Shown piece after piece: positions 21,301 to 32,940 of a DNA stretch of 64,000 nucleotides (positions are counted from its first letter, which is position 1; each line of letters opens with the position of its first letter). The DNA is taken from the NCBI GenBank assembly GCA_019055375.1, contig JAHQIW010004523.1, positions 496,001 through 560,000 on the forward strand. Reading direction: 5' to 3'. The notes below the pieces were generated by a model that worked only from the letters and a program-made list of their open reading frames with translations, ran no database searches and was not told the origin of the DNA. Source of the DNA: Parelaphostrongylus tenuis (Eukaryota; Nematoda; Chromadorea; Rhabditida; Metastrongylidae). Made by a program: the position numbers and the translations under genes.

Positions 21301-23524
21301 GGTAATCTGAGGCCTGAGAGGGTATTACCATGATTAATTATGGAAATATAGCAGAAGACGCTTCTGTGAAAAGCTTTATAGTTAAGAGTATACCCATGTA
21401 TTTAAAAATCATCTATGTTTCAACGACAAAAACACATTGTTGTGAAAGGGAACATATTTCCAGCTGTTATATAACTTTGTTACTTTCTTTCTTTTTAATC
21501 CATGTTTTTGTAGTCATTCGACAGCATGAGAAATGCCTATTCTCCCAACAAGTCTGTCTTCTGAGATGACTTTTACTTCACTTTCTATTAACAAAAAAAC
21601 CTAACGCTTTGCAAGCAGAGTCCGTTCGAGTATCTACCTTCTCCCTCGACAGAGCCTGGAAAGGTCAAACTGATTCGCAAATTATCAAATTAAAGCCCTC
21701 TATAACCCCAGCAGAAAACGTAAGATATAAATTTTTGGGTCGCATAGGAAAAACATTATTTCAAAAAACTGAACCGTTTACTGAACTTTTCTCCAAACCA
21801 GAAGACGTCCAAATTTTTTGTTTACATCTGCCAAGAACGCCGTTGTAAAACCCATTATTCGTTTCCAACAAAGGAAACTATAACAAAACCTTTTCGAAGA
21901 TCCATATTCTGTACGTCTTGAATTATTTTGATAAAAATTCAATGGAGGCACTGCTGCGAAATACACCTATAAAAATACTGAGACACGAGCAGATTTCATA
22001 AATTGGATTCGAATCCTCGATTAACTTTTTTGGAACACGTGTTCTTACTCAACATGGATGTTTCAAATTGCAATTCGTAAAATTTTTGTACAAACTATTT
22101 TTGGAATAATTTCTACTTGTCTTGTTACTGAGTGATTTCACCGCAACTTTGAATATCTACTAGCAACACTCAAATATTTGTGAAGAACTTGGTACTGATA
22201 CTTCTGCAATTTTGGTACTCTTTCTAAGGTACCAGACTCCATAAAAGGCTCAAAACATGTTATCATGCTTTCAGATTTCCTGAGGAGTATTGGTTGGGCA
22301 AAAAATATTGAGCACAAAGGTAAAATTCCGAAAGCTTCAAAGCCAGATCCTTAGCTATAGAAGAAAATTACGAAAACTGAAGCAGTTTACTGTATTTGCT
22401 TTGTCTGACTGTAAACCTTTGTTTCATTCTTGTGCGTTTTCCACTAATCGTCTATTTTACATCATTGTAATGGTAACATTGAAGGCGCATTAGCGGGATT
22501 TACTTAAATTTGATATAATCGTAGCCATCTTGTAGAAAATTCAGACAATCTGTTCTCACCTCTGTACTGTAATTTTTTCTTAACATTGATAAAATCCTCA
22601 TCTTTTTTTTTCTCGATCGCTGCAGTTTCCGTATGGTAAGAGAAGACGGCACATCGTTTTCTGGAAACAATGATCATTCTTTGAATAGAGTGACCGTAGA
22701 TGACATCAAACAGCACTCATAGAGCAATATTAGCCATTCGAAAAAGCCCTTCTGGGGAAAACTTCGAGCAAAGATCTCTGCAATCAACAATTGTCAACGG
22801 CTGCCTAGGAACGGCGTTCTAGGGAAGTCGTGGTGCGTTCTTCACAAGACTCCAGAAAACAAATCTCTTCATATCAATGCTAAAACATCAGATGTAAGCT
22901 AATACTACTGTCTTTTCTTGTAAAGGCAAACTATTCAAGCATTCATGAAAAGTTGTGATTGAGCAAATTGAACAATGCCAATCGTTCAGCCTTTATGAAG
23001 TACTGATAATACAAGATGCTTATCTTCTCGTCGATCAAGTCTGTAATAAGAGGTTGCAAATAAAAATTTGAATTGACTAACGTTTCAATTCGTTTCATCT
23101 CTTCCAAAGCCATTAGTTCGAGTCATTCATTAACAGTGTACGACATATTGTGGCGGTCTGCGCTAGTTGCTAATAACACCGACTTCTGCAGAAAGGACTG
23201 CCCGAGAATCACATATCATTATCGTGAGGAGAATAGCTGGTAAACATTGCACATTGCAATCACTATCCTCGAGTGATCACCTAATTAGCATACTCTTCAC
23301 TCAAAAGAGTTTATCGTGTGAAGTTCTTTATTCGAGCGGTGCTCCATCGAAGAAAGTTTAACTCAAATGAAACAAAAACGAAGATCTACAACGACAGCTA
23401 ACGACAATATATAATCCACTAACCATGGGCTCTGAAGAAGTCGAAATGATTCCAAACAATAACTGAAGACATTATTTTGTTAAGCATTCCGTGCTATAGT
23501 TTCAATCAACATAGAAAATATGTA
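21301..23524. other. No gene seen, collinear with copy B 50,880-52,860
   Basis: Homology to copy B resumes at about 21,780 (51,060 in B). Open frames differ between the copies, so no coding region is supported. A reduced hammerhead-like motif (CUCUGAAGAAG...GAAAUG) lies at about 23,430. Confidence 0.4.
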
Positions 23525-23970
23525 GAGTGATGTGCAGAACATTTGCGCCGGACGAGGCGTGATCCCGTATTTCACCCAATATGGGGCACGTGCTCTATCT
23601 CCTGCGCCAACGGTGACGCACTCTACACAACGGGTATATTTGTAACATCCATAGCACCGATAGAAGCGGTCAAATAAAAAAGATCTTTGCTAGATCATGC
23701 AATACCCAATGTCTGCCAGCATGACTGGGTTCAATGTCGATAGCGACTACATAGACCAAAGTGTTGACGGTTGGTTGCTGACAAATAGGTGCGTTGTAGC
23801 GTCGAAAACTGGCGCCAAAACAGGCATCAAAAGGTGCATGAAATAGAGCACGCACCCCGGATTGGGTGAAATGCACGTTCAAGTCCCCCGAAGAAATTGT
23901 TTTGCGTATCACTCTACATCAATGGATATATTTGTAACTTCATACCACCGCTAGAAACAGTTAAATATAG
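23525..23970. repeat. Pair of family 2 tRNA-derived SINEs in inverted arrangement
   Basis: A minus-oriented copy (about 23,525-23,690, with GCGCCAACGGTGACGC as reversed A-box) faces a plus-oriented partial copy (about 23,800-23,970, GAGCACGCACCCCGG then a TTTGTAACTTCATACCACCG tail). Copy B has the same pair at 52,868-53,330, so it predates the duplication. Confidence 0.6.
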
Positions 23971-24284
23971 AGGAATTCTGTTTGTCCATTTGAAAGATTA
24001 TATGACTGATTGGTTATGCCAAAGGCCGGTCCACAATATAGACAATGCAAGAAGCATCAAAACAAGTGATATGAATGTGGTTTTTTCTTCAATATTATTA
24101 CTTTTTGCATACCCTATTGTCAAAATCTACTATGCGAATACTAGCTATTCTTGCATTTGATTCTTCTTCGCAATCACCATTCCAAAGGTCGTAAACAAAA
24201 ATTTTTGCTCTATGGCTTTTGTAACAATATCATATATTATGGCTATATATCCAAGATTGCTAAATGATATTTAAAATTCGGAAC

Positions 24285-24360
24285 TTTGACAGGGAGTTGA
24301 ACATGTGTTTCATCTTTAACTGTAGGCTCACGCTAGCCACTACACTATCTGGCCCATGAT
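24285..24360 (-). repeat. tRNA-like SINE head, minus strand
   Basis: The minus strand reads TAGTGTAGTGGCTAGCGTG (A-box) and TGTTCAACTCC (B-box). Shared with copy B near 53,640-53,715. Confidence 0.5.
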
Positions 24361-24665
24361 ATTACCAACACATGCCTGAAGGCTGTCAAACATTTTCTGC
24401 TTCATCATTACAAGAATGCGGGGATGGAAGCAAAACGCGCAACCTGATTTATTCCATCATAAGCTTCAACGTCCACAGTACCCTTTTGGGGCAGTGCACG
24501 CGAGCCATCAGTCCTCGCTCTGCCTCGCTCAATCACACTTTGATCTATTCGGCAACTACCATTTTGTATTCTGCCATTGATGATAAATCTTGGAAAGTAA
24601 ATAAAAAGTCGCAATATCATCTCGCGCTTTTTCAATTTCTGCTTGAGCATTTCGTTCACCCGTGA

Positions 24666-25523
24666 GAAACCGAAAGAAAATTGGTTCTCTTTTCTGAACG
24701 TTCAGGTCAACCGGTCGAAAATTCCTACAATACAAATGGTACCGTAAAGCAAGCAACAAAACATCTTGGTTCATTACCTATCGGCCATCCTTCACACATA
24801 AAACGCGCACTTCTGAAGAATATGTCCCGAACAGCGTCAAATGTGTGCACGGGAAAAGAACACAAGCTAGAATCCTCAAGCTTTGCGAGAAAAATAGCCA
24901 TCTCTAATGGCTACGATACGGTAGGAGCTTCTCAGGTTAGGTTTAGAGGAAATCCTATACTCTCAAACGACAAGTCTAGCGAAAATAAGGTTCCTTTTCT
25001 TCTGCCTTTTATCTCTAAGGAAATAAGTTCAGCTATTAAACGCTGCCTAAAATGAGCAGGTTTGGATGATTCGGTAGCAATAGTTGAAATACCTCCAGAA
25101 ACACTAAAGCGTCAATTAGTCCGCAACCGATTGTATGACCACCTCAGCGAAACCAATGACTGCAAAGTTTGTCCGAACGGCAGAAACGGCGGCTGTATGA
25201 GATTGAATATAATTTACTTAATCTTTTGCGAAGCATGCGGCGATGAGTACATTGGCGAAACGAGTAGGCCACTATTACTCCGTGCAAAAGAGCACCTAAT
25301 TGGGTTACGCAACTGTGATCCAAAAACTCCACTAGGCACGCATAGGGACCAAAAACATGCAGGAGAAATGTTCGGCGTCAAAATCACGATCCTCGTCCAG
25401 GAATCAAGAACATCTGCGCGCAAAACATTAGAAGCCTTTTGGATACATGGCAAAGACCTGAAAATGAACCGAAAAGAGGAGTGCCTCGTAATCACGAGTG
25501 ACCTCGAACCATACCTTAGGTGA
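24666..25523 (+). pseudogene. Penelope-like retroelement, 3' end with GIY-YIG endonuclease
   Basis: One open frame, interrupted by a single TGA at 25,053-25,055, encodes the RT-endonuclease linker (HIKRALLKNMSRTASNVC, VPFLLPFISKEI) and a GIY-YIG endonuclease. The latter has zinc-binding CKVCPNGRNGGC, IIYLIFC, the YIG part EYIGETSRPLLLRAKEHL, H-x3-H in THRDQKH, and a C-terminal ARKTLEAFWIHG block ending at TGA 25,521-25,523. The reverse transcriptase is missing, so it is a typical 5'-truncated copy. It begins exactly where A/B homology stops. Apart from the single stop the frame is clean, so the insertion is young. Confidence 0.85.
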
Positions 25524-25860
25524 TTTTTCCGGCCCGAATCAGGCACAGCCCATTGATGCACTGACCTTAAGCGGCTGGTCTTCAATTAATAATTGATAGA
25601 CCCAAAGATTAAAAACGGTGAGTGTTTTAAAATGAAGCTCTTACTATGCGAAGCCAAAACTCATTTCTAACGTTTTCTGCTAGGGTTATGGAGGTTTTGG
25701 CATAGTGGATTGTGGATCAACGTGATCTTTCCAGGCTCTGACGAAGGCGACTCGCCGAAACGTTAATCACCTCGAAAAATGCATGGTTATTTTCAAAGAA
25801 CTATTTTTGAGTCATGTAGAACTCCCCGACATCTTTTTTGTCATAGCTTGATATTGGGGC
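25524..25860 (+). mobile_element. 3' untranslated tail of the Penelope-like element
   Basis: Non-coding tail following the endonuclease, probably ending near 25,850. It carries the hammerhead-like motif annotated separately. No duplicate of it is seen in copy B. Confidence 0.6.
25722..25770 (+). ncRNA. Hammerhead-like ribozyme in PLE tail
   Basis: CUGACGA, then a 4-bp stem GGCG/CGCC with a 3-nt loop, then GAAACGUU. GUGAU at 25,722-25,726 can pair with AUCAC at 25,766-25,770 to form a distal stem I. One extra A follows the CUGACGA core and the stem I internal loop is large, so activity is uncertain. Confidence 0.5.
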
Positions 25861-26005
25861 GAAACAAACGAAGTTGGTCAAAGTCAGCATTTATCGATAT
25901 CCTTTCAACCGCAGGTGTTCAGTTTGGATTGAAATATATTCACTCATGACTGACAATTATTTTTGAACCGTTCATGTGGTCAGTTATGGGGATTTATGCA
26001 GTGCA

Positions 26006-26048
26006 GTGCAATACGCGTGTTTCGGTCATGCAGCCTCGTCAGTTGCAC
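26006..26048 (-). ncRNA. Hammerhead ribozyme with covarying stem I
   Basis: Minus strand: GUGCAA, CUGACGA, stem II GGC/ACC (two pairs), GAA, ACAC/GCGU, triplet GUA, UUGCAC. Stem I is a perfect 6-bp helix with a different sequence from the GCCCGA/UCGGGC helix of other copies. Compensatory change at several positions supports the fold. Confidence 0.75.
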
Positions 26049-26231
26049 GGGGCTTTTCGTCTGATCCAATTCCTCTTAGGGAAAATCCTCATACAGAGGA
26101 ACTAGAAGTAATATTTAGACGCGCTGCCAAGTGGTGAAAAACCTAAGATAAATGGTAAGAAGTATTACGTCTGCTTTCCTCTATGTATGGGGGCTCTCCT
26201 CTAAGAGGTATTAGCTCAGACGAAAGGCATA

Positions 26232-26274
26232 GTGCAACTAACGAAGCTGCAAAGCCGAAACACATGTATTACAC
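26232..26274 (+). ncRNA. Hammerhead ribozyme remnant, core mutated
   Basis: Plus strand: GUGCAA, CUAACGA (the invariant G of CUGA is A), a GC stem, GAA, ACAC/AUGU, GUA, UUACAC. The core change should abolish cleavage. Confidence 0.6.
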
Positions 26275-26325
26275 TGTAAAGTGCCCATAACAGACCTCGT
26301 ATACTACATAAAATAATTATTAGAC

Positions 26326-27230
26326 ATACTGGAATTGGGGCTTGGTCTCAAGAAAAACACTTGAAATGAATTGTACGATATGATCGGATAGATCGATATT
26401 CAAAGTCATGCTTTTTTGACATATACATCAACGCCAAGTGTTCTTCTTCTGCCTCATTTTTTGTAAAGTAGTTCCTCTTTGGGACTATAGATAACTTCAG
26501 GTGAATGAAGGTATTAAGCAATCCTAATTACTTTTGGTTAATAAACTTGCTGTTTATTGCTATAGTGCTAAAACAATTAGAAGGCTTTATAGCAACATAT
26601 GACTCGATCGAAGAGGATACAGATTTCAATGTTGATCAATAACTTGTAATTCGAGTCTGCATCTGATTCCATCAAATATTTAGAAGTGAGTAAATATATA
26701 ATTTGACTTGTACAACCTTTAGTGGCCTAGTAATCTATTAGGCCAGTAGTTTTGACACCTCAGGTAAGTTTGCTACCGATCTTCTTACTCCGTAGCCGCG
26801 AAAAAATTGTGTCCTCGAGGCGTGTGATCGAACTAGGGGACCTCTTGCAGAGGTATCTCTACCCAGTGCGCTACACTTGTTTCCCAGTTTGAACAAGATC
26901 AGTATCTTGGATTGATTACCGTGTCACTGACATGTGCAAAATAGTCACACCAAGTTTATTATTTGCTTAACTCAAGTCTAAACGCGAACGCTGATATCCA
27001 GCATCCAACGTGGAAAGCTAAACGTGATGGTGAGCATCATAACTCATTCCGCAAACACGACGGTCGGTGGCTTCTCTTTTCATTATCTACCATCTACCAT
27101 AGCATTTCCTCTCATTGTCACAGGAGCCAATTTTTTTCGTAGTCCACATTACATTCGATAATAATTTTAGCTGAATACTGCTCAGTCTCTACTCTGATAC
27201 TATTTACTCAAAGATTCATCATCGATCAGC
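26326..27230. other. Spacer with one minus-strand tRNA-like SINE
   Basis: No gene is seen before 27,231. A tRNA-like sequence on the minus strand at about 26,810-26,900 has A-box TAGCGCACTGGGTAGAG and a B-box-like AGTTCGATCAC. Confidence 0.45.
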
Positions 27231-27281
27231 ATGGAAACTGATTCACTGAGTGTCGACTCGACACAAGCCGACGAACAAGAG
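27231..27281 (+). CDS. Candidate first coding exon, possibly of gene U copy B
   Basis: ATG followed by 16 codons (METDSLSVDSTQADEQE) ending at GAG|GTATGTGTG, a good nematode donor. The acidic/serine-rich N-terminus is plausible for a start exon. It lies 1.9 kb upstream of the first conserved exon of copy B on the same strand. At least one more exon would be needed to reach that exon's phase, so the link is inference. Confidence 0.35.
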
Positions 27282-27739
27282 GTATGTGTGTGTGACTGTA
27301 TAGAAACAAATCTCAACTTTAACATACAGAAGAAATTACTATTTGATTTGTATCCATTAAGCATTGCATCAGGAATCAAATGGCCGTTCTTAACGGAACA
27401 CCACTCTTTTATACTTTTTGACAGAAGCAGGTTCGACGGATTTTAGACGGTTGCAATTAGATAAATTCAACAAAAGCATTGTAAGGGCTATTTTATGCTG
27501 TAATAAAACCTATGCATAATGATTAGGCACTTATAGGGTATGTATGCGTAGTGACTGCGGTGAAGACTTAATTGTAGGCACTTTTGGCATGGTGTCATCA
27601 TCTCGTACCAAACGTAGTGGTTTCATTATCAGCAGAAGCAGAGTTGGCAACTCACCGAACAAAGCTATTGTATTATTTATCATTCGAAGACCTGTTTACA
27701 CGTCTTAGCCTGTTATCATATGCAAATGTCTGGGACTTG

Positions 27740-27900
27740 AAGTCTTAGCGCGAGTTTGCCTCATATCGCACACATACGCTCCCGAAAGCGTGAGATCTGG
27801 GGTTCGAATCCCGGCCGGCGCAAATGTTTTTGCACAGCACTTCACGTTATTGGGTATATTATAAGATCATACCACCGCAAGTGGCGGTCAGATAAAAAGA
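27740..27900 (+). repeat. tRNA-derived SINE, family 2
   Basis: Contains a B-box GGGTTCGAATCCCGGC (about 27,802), the CAAATGTTTTTGCACAGCACTT body and the GTGGCGGTCAGATAAAAAGA tail shared with 43,645-43,820 and 60,488-60,625. Confidence 0.7.
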
Positions 27901-28793
27901 ATTCTGATTCATATCGCACATTTTTTCTAAATTACGATAAAGACAAGAAAAAACGAGGACTGAAGAGAAAAATTGCAAAACTTTTCGCTTCATTTGACTC
28001 ATAGAGGAACTTTTCTGCTGCACATACAAACTCTGCTAAGTGTTAACACATAGGCAGAGAAAGGCCTCCGTAGAGGTCAAAGCTTTGGATGTTCCACCGC
28101 ATGTGTGCGGATTTCTACGAGTGAGTCAACTAATCAGTATGACTAATCCTTGAAAATCCTTGAGTTACTCTAATGAGCATCAGTGACCTCTGTTCGGCGT
28201 AGTCGCACATCAGATTTATCAACAAGGCTTCGTCCGAAGAGCACGAAGAGCGTAAAAGATTTGTTTAACGCCACGTACACCATTTTGGATGATAACAGAA
28301 CCACAAAGTAGCGCACATGGCGCAGTCTTTGTAAAGGTGCTTTTCCTAGTTCGAATTCTAGATGGATTTCTCAGTTCCTTTCGATTTTGATTGAACTACT
28401 CCTTCCACGCTACAAAAGCTGGTGAATTCCTGTAATGAAGATCTGAGAGCACCCTAGCTTTGCTACCTATGAATTCTAGGGAGAATTCATCACGGTTGGT
28501 CAGCAGTGAAGGACATCCGTAAAAAAAATCTGCGCCTCAATCATCAGCCAAACCCACACCTCAGTTAGAATACTTCCCAATGATCGAGGCAAGGAAACGG
28601 AATGAGTGAAGGAGATAAGGATCCTATATCACAACACGTAACATTATCTCCCAGAAAAAAACGTCATACCCGTCTCATCTTTTCATAACATATCAAGTCT
28701 AAACTCTGTTAAAACAATTTCGATCTCACATTTCGAGCCTAAGCGGGTCATTGCCTATCTTATGGATCAGTTTCTTCCGCGAAATCAGGCATC
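27901..28793. other. Spacer left of copy B, no gene seen
   Basis: A tRNA-like segment at about 28,290-28,370 (TGGCGCAGTC A-box, AGTTCGAATTC B-box) is the only recognisable item. Homology with copy A begins near 28,794. Confidence 0.4.
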
Positions 28794-29142
28794 ATAGAAC
28801 TCGGTCATAATTACACCTTGTCTTTATTGTCTTTATCTCTTCATGATGATCAGCCTTAAGCTGAAACGAAAAGCGATGTTGAGAAGACATTTTATAAGAC
28901 TCTCAAGAAAGGTCTATTTCAGTTTCGATCAAAATCTATCCAAATTATGGCAGCATGCTCTTGAGTACACTGAAAAAGCTTTCCTTTTGTTGTGTTCCTT
29001 TCAAATACTCTAAAAGAGGTAGTTGTCGGAGCGGTGTAGCGGCACCATTGTTAACGTTCATTCCAGGCAGTCATCATAGCAATTATAGAAAGCAGTGAAA
29101 TTAATATTGATGAAATGATCATTGTAATTGTTTACATATCAG

Positions 29143-29243
29143 TATGCACATGGTAGGCTGTGTAGGTTATGGCAAGATTATGATCATTATAGTTGAAACC
29201 TTTCTCAAATCGATCTCAAACGTATCAAGTTCACATTTTATAG
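29143..29243 (+). CDS. Gene U copy B, exon 1 of conserved set
   Basis: 101 nt after ACATATCAG, ending TATAG|GTAAGT. It encodes KIMIIIVETFLKSISN and onward, almost identical to copy A. Confidence 0.6.
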
Positions 29244-29365
29244 GTAAGTGTAGCGGAGAACACCCTCTCTCTAACTAGCCCTGCTAGTCAGTGCACATCT
29301 GACAAAAAGACGAACGAGTACGCCTACAAACGGCATTTCAAAAAGAACAATACCTACATCAACAG

Positions 29366-29423
29366 TGCTGCTAACCGCTCACCAATGCAAAATTATGGCT
29401 CACGTGGCAACCACAGGAGACAG
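29366..29423 (+). CDS. Gene U copy B, exon 2
   Basis: 58 nt after CATCAACAG, ending GAGACAG|GTAAGT. The first half is identical to copy A, while the last residues diverge. Confidence 0.55.
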
Positions 29424-29894
29424 GTAAGTGCAGCAACATCAAGATTATACATCAACGTGAGCATGCGACGACTTTGTGATGGAAGTTGTTTAGTTTTATT
29501 CTCATAGAGATAGCAGCAAGTTTTAGCTTATAAGCGATCCATTTTCGAATTTGGATAGAGAGCACCATGAGAATGGAGCGATCCGTTCGTGAATGTTGGC
29601 TTAATCTGGTAGTTTTGGAAATTTTGCCCATACTGTGAAGGTTACGACGTTTACATATGAAGATAACCGACTTCTTATGATTCATAGGAGTAGAAATGGG
29701 GAATGTTTAGAGTGGAAGTAAAACCTTGTATTCGTCAAGTAAAACATCACGTGTTGCACCGTCTTCATTACAGTCCATGATTTGCGGCTAACGTCATAAA
29801 ACACAGCCTTTGCTTGACTGATTTGTGAAAGACTCGTTAAACCTTTGGTTCCTTCATGTTATCCGGAGACAAGGGAAGAAGCGAGCCATTTTGC

Positions 29895-30180
29895 TGGACA
29901 GGAACTTTTCATAAGATGTTTGTAATCAATTGAAAGCTTAAGTCTCTGGCAAAGCAAGATATAGCCGTTTTTTGAAAAGCTCTTTCATGTCAGTGTAGCC
30001 TTAAGAAAACATTTGTGATTCGCACACGCATATTTCTTACAAGACAGGTACTGGTCTCTGGATTTCGAGCAACCATTCGGTATAGTTAGGTTCGATGATC
30101 TCAATATTGTACTTATTTTCTGGAAAGGCCTTTTCATTGCAGTGTAAGAGGAGAAATAAGATTGAGTTTCACTTACGCGG
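29895..30180. repeat. ~135-140 bp diverged tandem repeat (copy B counterpart of 1,045-1,335)
   Basis: Shares the CATTCGGTATAG/CAATTGAAAG boxes, TTTCTGGAAAGGCC and GTGTAAGAGG boxes with copy A and the other arrays. Confidence 0.55.
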
Positions 30181-30334
30181 CGCATCTGATTGTCGGTAGT
30201 GTGTGTACCCAACGTTGGCTGGGAGTGTGCTGGCTATGGATTCCATACGATAATCGATCGCTCGCGTTGGTGCAGCTCACGTGTGGAGTGCAATTTTTGT
30301 CATTGTTTTCGGGATTTTTTTCTGCTCTCCGAAC

Positions 30335-31165
30335 CCATTACACCTCGTAAAACTCGCTGCTGAGATCTGGCGGCCTTGACCTTGACGTTTCTGTTTATGA
30401 AGACCAACGATGTCTTTTCGATGAGGTCAAATGCCGGCCCCAGACCATCACAGAGGTCGGAACATCACTGCGGCCTCATGGTTTTTGCTACTGCAGACTT
30501 CTGCTGAGCCTTTTTGAAAGATTGGCGTCGATTCTGCGGATAGTGTAGTCATTGGATCATGAATGCCTTCCCGTCTGTCATAAACATTTTGGACAAATAA
30601 GCACAAACTATCAAACCGATTAATCGGCGAGCCTTTGAAACCGTCTTTTTTTCAATTTTTTTTCAGACCCGCAATCACAAGCGTTCTTGCAAATGCGCCA
30701 GCTTCAACTAATTTTTGACAATGTTTCATACGTTTTGCAGGTTGATCCGGAGCTTTTCGAGCCGTTTTGCACATCGAACGCTCCAGATTTCTTTCAGCTT
30801 GACAAAGGATCTCTGAATGTTTTCCAGAGCAGACGAGGTGGTTGGGCGACCTTTTCGAGGACGGTCCTCAATCCCTGCAGTCTCTTTGAAACGTTTTATG
30901 ACTCGGCAAGCATTTGCTGACTTGAAACTAGCCGATTTTAACAATGTCGATCCTTTTCATTAACGTCTCCTGCAACTCAACTATTGCGGAGACGATTTCT
31001 GCGATCCATAATCTGAGCACAGCTGGAAATAAACAAATGAATAAAACAGATTTGAGACCGGAGCTGAACAAAAAATTCGTTAAAATTGGCAAAATTCATA
31101 AGAAATATTGCACTGATGTTAAAATTGGCAAAATACGAAACTGACAGAGCTTGTTTTCCAACCTA
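30335..31165 (-). mobile_element. Tc1/mariner-like relic, minus strand, 3' part deleted
   Basis: Counterpart of 2,676-3,412 in copy A. The element is cut at about 30,335, where sequence matching A at 1,490 joins sequence matching A at 2,676, which marks a ~1.2-kb deletion in B. Confidence 0.7.
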
Positions 31166-31191
31166 TTTATTCAGAGGCCGGCTATCGAAAT

Positions 31192-32484
31192 ACATAGGGT
31201 GCGAGAAAAGTTCTGTCAATTTTCTATTTTGTTAATTTTAGCATTGATATGATATCTTTCAAACCAATTCTGATGATTTTAATGGATTTTCTGCTCAATT
31301 TAGGTCTAAAATCTCTTCTATTTATTCATCTATTTCAGTTGTTCTGAAGTTATGTATTCTAAAAATGAACGTTTCGCAATAGTTGAGTCGATTAAGATGG
31401 GAATGAAAGCGGCCGACATTTTTAAAATCGGCCGGTTCCAAGCCAGCAAATGTGTATAGAGCCGTGAAACGTTTCAGAGAGACTGAAGGGAGAGGGACCG
31501 CCCGCGAAAAGGTTATAGAGCTATCTCGTATACTCCGAAAAGGGTCTAAAAGATCTATTGCTAACTTCAACGATACCCGGAGCCTTCGATGCACAGAATG
31601 GCTCGGGAAGCTCGTGATCAACAAGTATAGAGTGTGAAACAAAGATAAGCTGAAGCTGCTCACTTGCATGGTTGCTTGGGTTCATGTGTCTGGACAAAAC
31701 GATCAAAGAAAAACGACTTCAAAAGGCTTGCAGAATGATTCATTTACTAGTCACTGCTTGTTTGTCAAAAGTTCCTTTTACAGATGAGAAGATCTTCACG
31801 GTCGAACCACTCCACAATTGCCAGAATCGATGTCGATTTCTCAATAAAGGCCAGCAGAAGTTTGCAAATGCAAAAGGTTCATGGGCCGAATTCATTTTTC
31901 GGGCTCTGTGATGCTCTGGGTCAGCATCTATACCACCGGGAAGATGCTGTTGATCTCCATCAACGGAAACGTCGAAAATCGACGCTACCAGCTAACAACA
32001 CAGCAATTAACGAGATGTACTAAAGCCTTAAAGTGCTCAACACTTTGACGCCGGGAGATTGACGCTTCAACATTATCTGGCTCCTTGCGTATTCAGCTCG
32101 CTGAACGATTGTCATCTATCAAGAACAGTATCCAGGCTTTTGGGGCAAGGAGATTTTTCCGATAGACATGTCGGATCTCAACCCAATGGATTACTCCGTG
32201 TGATCCATACTGGAGGAAAAAATCACGGCTAATTGCCACACTATCCAGACGCACCTAGAACACCTTTAACATGCGCTTAGAACGAAATTACTGTGAAAAC
32301 GTTTGCGTGCGTAGTTGTAAATTTTTGCAAGAGAAATCATAAATGTATAGAGGTCAAAGAAGGCAGTTATGAGATTTTGTTACAAACTTTTTTGTTTATT
32401 GTTGTAGTTCTTGACCTAATAAATGTAATTATTCCTTCAGGAAATATCTGGAAAAAGAAACAGAACTTTTGTCGTACCCTGTAT
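31192..32484 (+). mobile_element. Tc1/mariner-like element, decayed (copy B)
   Basis: Terminal repeats are better preserved than in A: left TACATAGGGTGCGAGAAAAG, right end reading inward TACAGGGTACGACAAAAG. Transposase scraps include MGMKAADIFKIGR, YRAVKRFRETEG, FTDEKIFTVEPLHN and LCDALGQHLYHREDAV-type shifted frames. Many frameshifts; inactive. Confidence 0.82.
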
Positions 32485-32744
32485 ATGCACACATGTATAC
32501 ATATATGTGCCGCCGAGTTATGTTTATATATATATGCACAGAAAATATATATATATTTAAATGTATTTATACGGCTATTCTTCAAATTTTTGCCTTCATC
32601 AAGTTTGTGTGACACTTATTAATGGCTTCACGGTGTCGCCAGTTGTTGATAAAATTTAAAGTAAAACTGGACTATAACGAATATTTAGTTTTAGACACTG
32701 TCTACCCTTTCGGGACCATGGAACAAAGCCACCGGTTCTCTGAC

Positions 32745-32940
32745 CCTCGGAATGTTACGTTTATCAAAGGAAAGTGTTGCGTCTAACAGTGGCGTCTGTT
32801 TCCCATCTTGTTGCTTCTGACAATGGCGTCTAGCGCCACCATGCTGCGTCTAGCAGTGGGACGTTGGAGGTTAGATACCACTGTTAAACGCAACACGATG
32901 AGGGTTAGAGACTCAGAGGTTTGGTGCGTGGTCTTGCAAG
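32745..32940. repeat. Hairpin-rich repeat cluster (copy B)
   Basis: Counterpart of 5,040-5,235 with TTGCGTCTAACAGTGG, GCTGCGTCTAGCAGTGGG and the inverse ACCACTGTTAAACGC. Confidence 0.5.

Larger units (their letters stand above)
1..24662. repeat. Segmental duplication, copy A
   Basis: This block aligns collinearly, in direct orientation, with 28,794-54,025. Anchor pairs are 337/29,143, 560/29,366, 5,442/33,133, 9,039/36,757, 10,288/37,982, 18,730/46,537 and about 24,300/53,650. The offset starts at 28,806 and shifts by about 1 kb wherever one copy gained or lost DNA. Homology is already present at base 1, so the true left edge is probably outside the window. The right edge is where a truncated PLE begins at 24,663. 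Divergence by eye is roughly 10% outside exons. Gene U, mariner relics, tRNA-like SINEs and a ribozyme remnant at 18,730 are shared and therefore predate the duplication. Confidence 0.9.
25955..26325. repeat. Palindromic (head-to-head) hammerhead repeat
   Basis: Two arms of about 110-130 bp in opposite orientation each carry a ribozyme near the outer end. The outer ends are AATTATTTTTGAACC and its inverse TAAAATAATTAT. The centre is a short repeat-derived spacer containing TCCTCT...AGAGGA inversions. Confidence 0.65.

Noticed and set aside
25955..26325. CRISPR array or prophage attachment sites
   Set aside because: Repeats are few, long and inverted, and the DNA is clearly eukaryotic.
27740..27810. 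A functional tRNA gene
   Set aside because: A- and B-box-like words are present but no cloverleaf or acceptor stem can be closed, and the sequence is a dispersed repeat.
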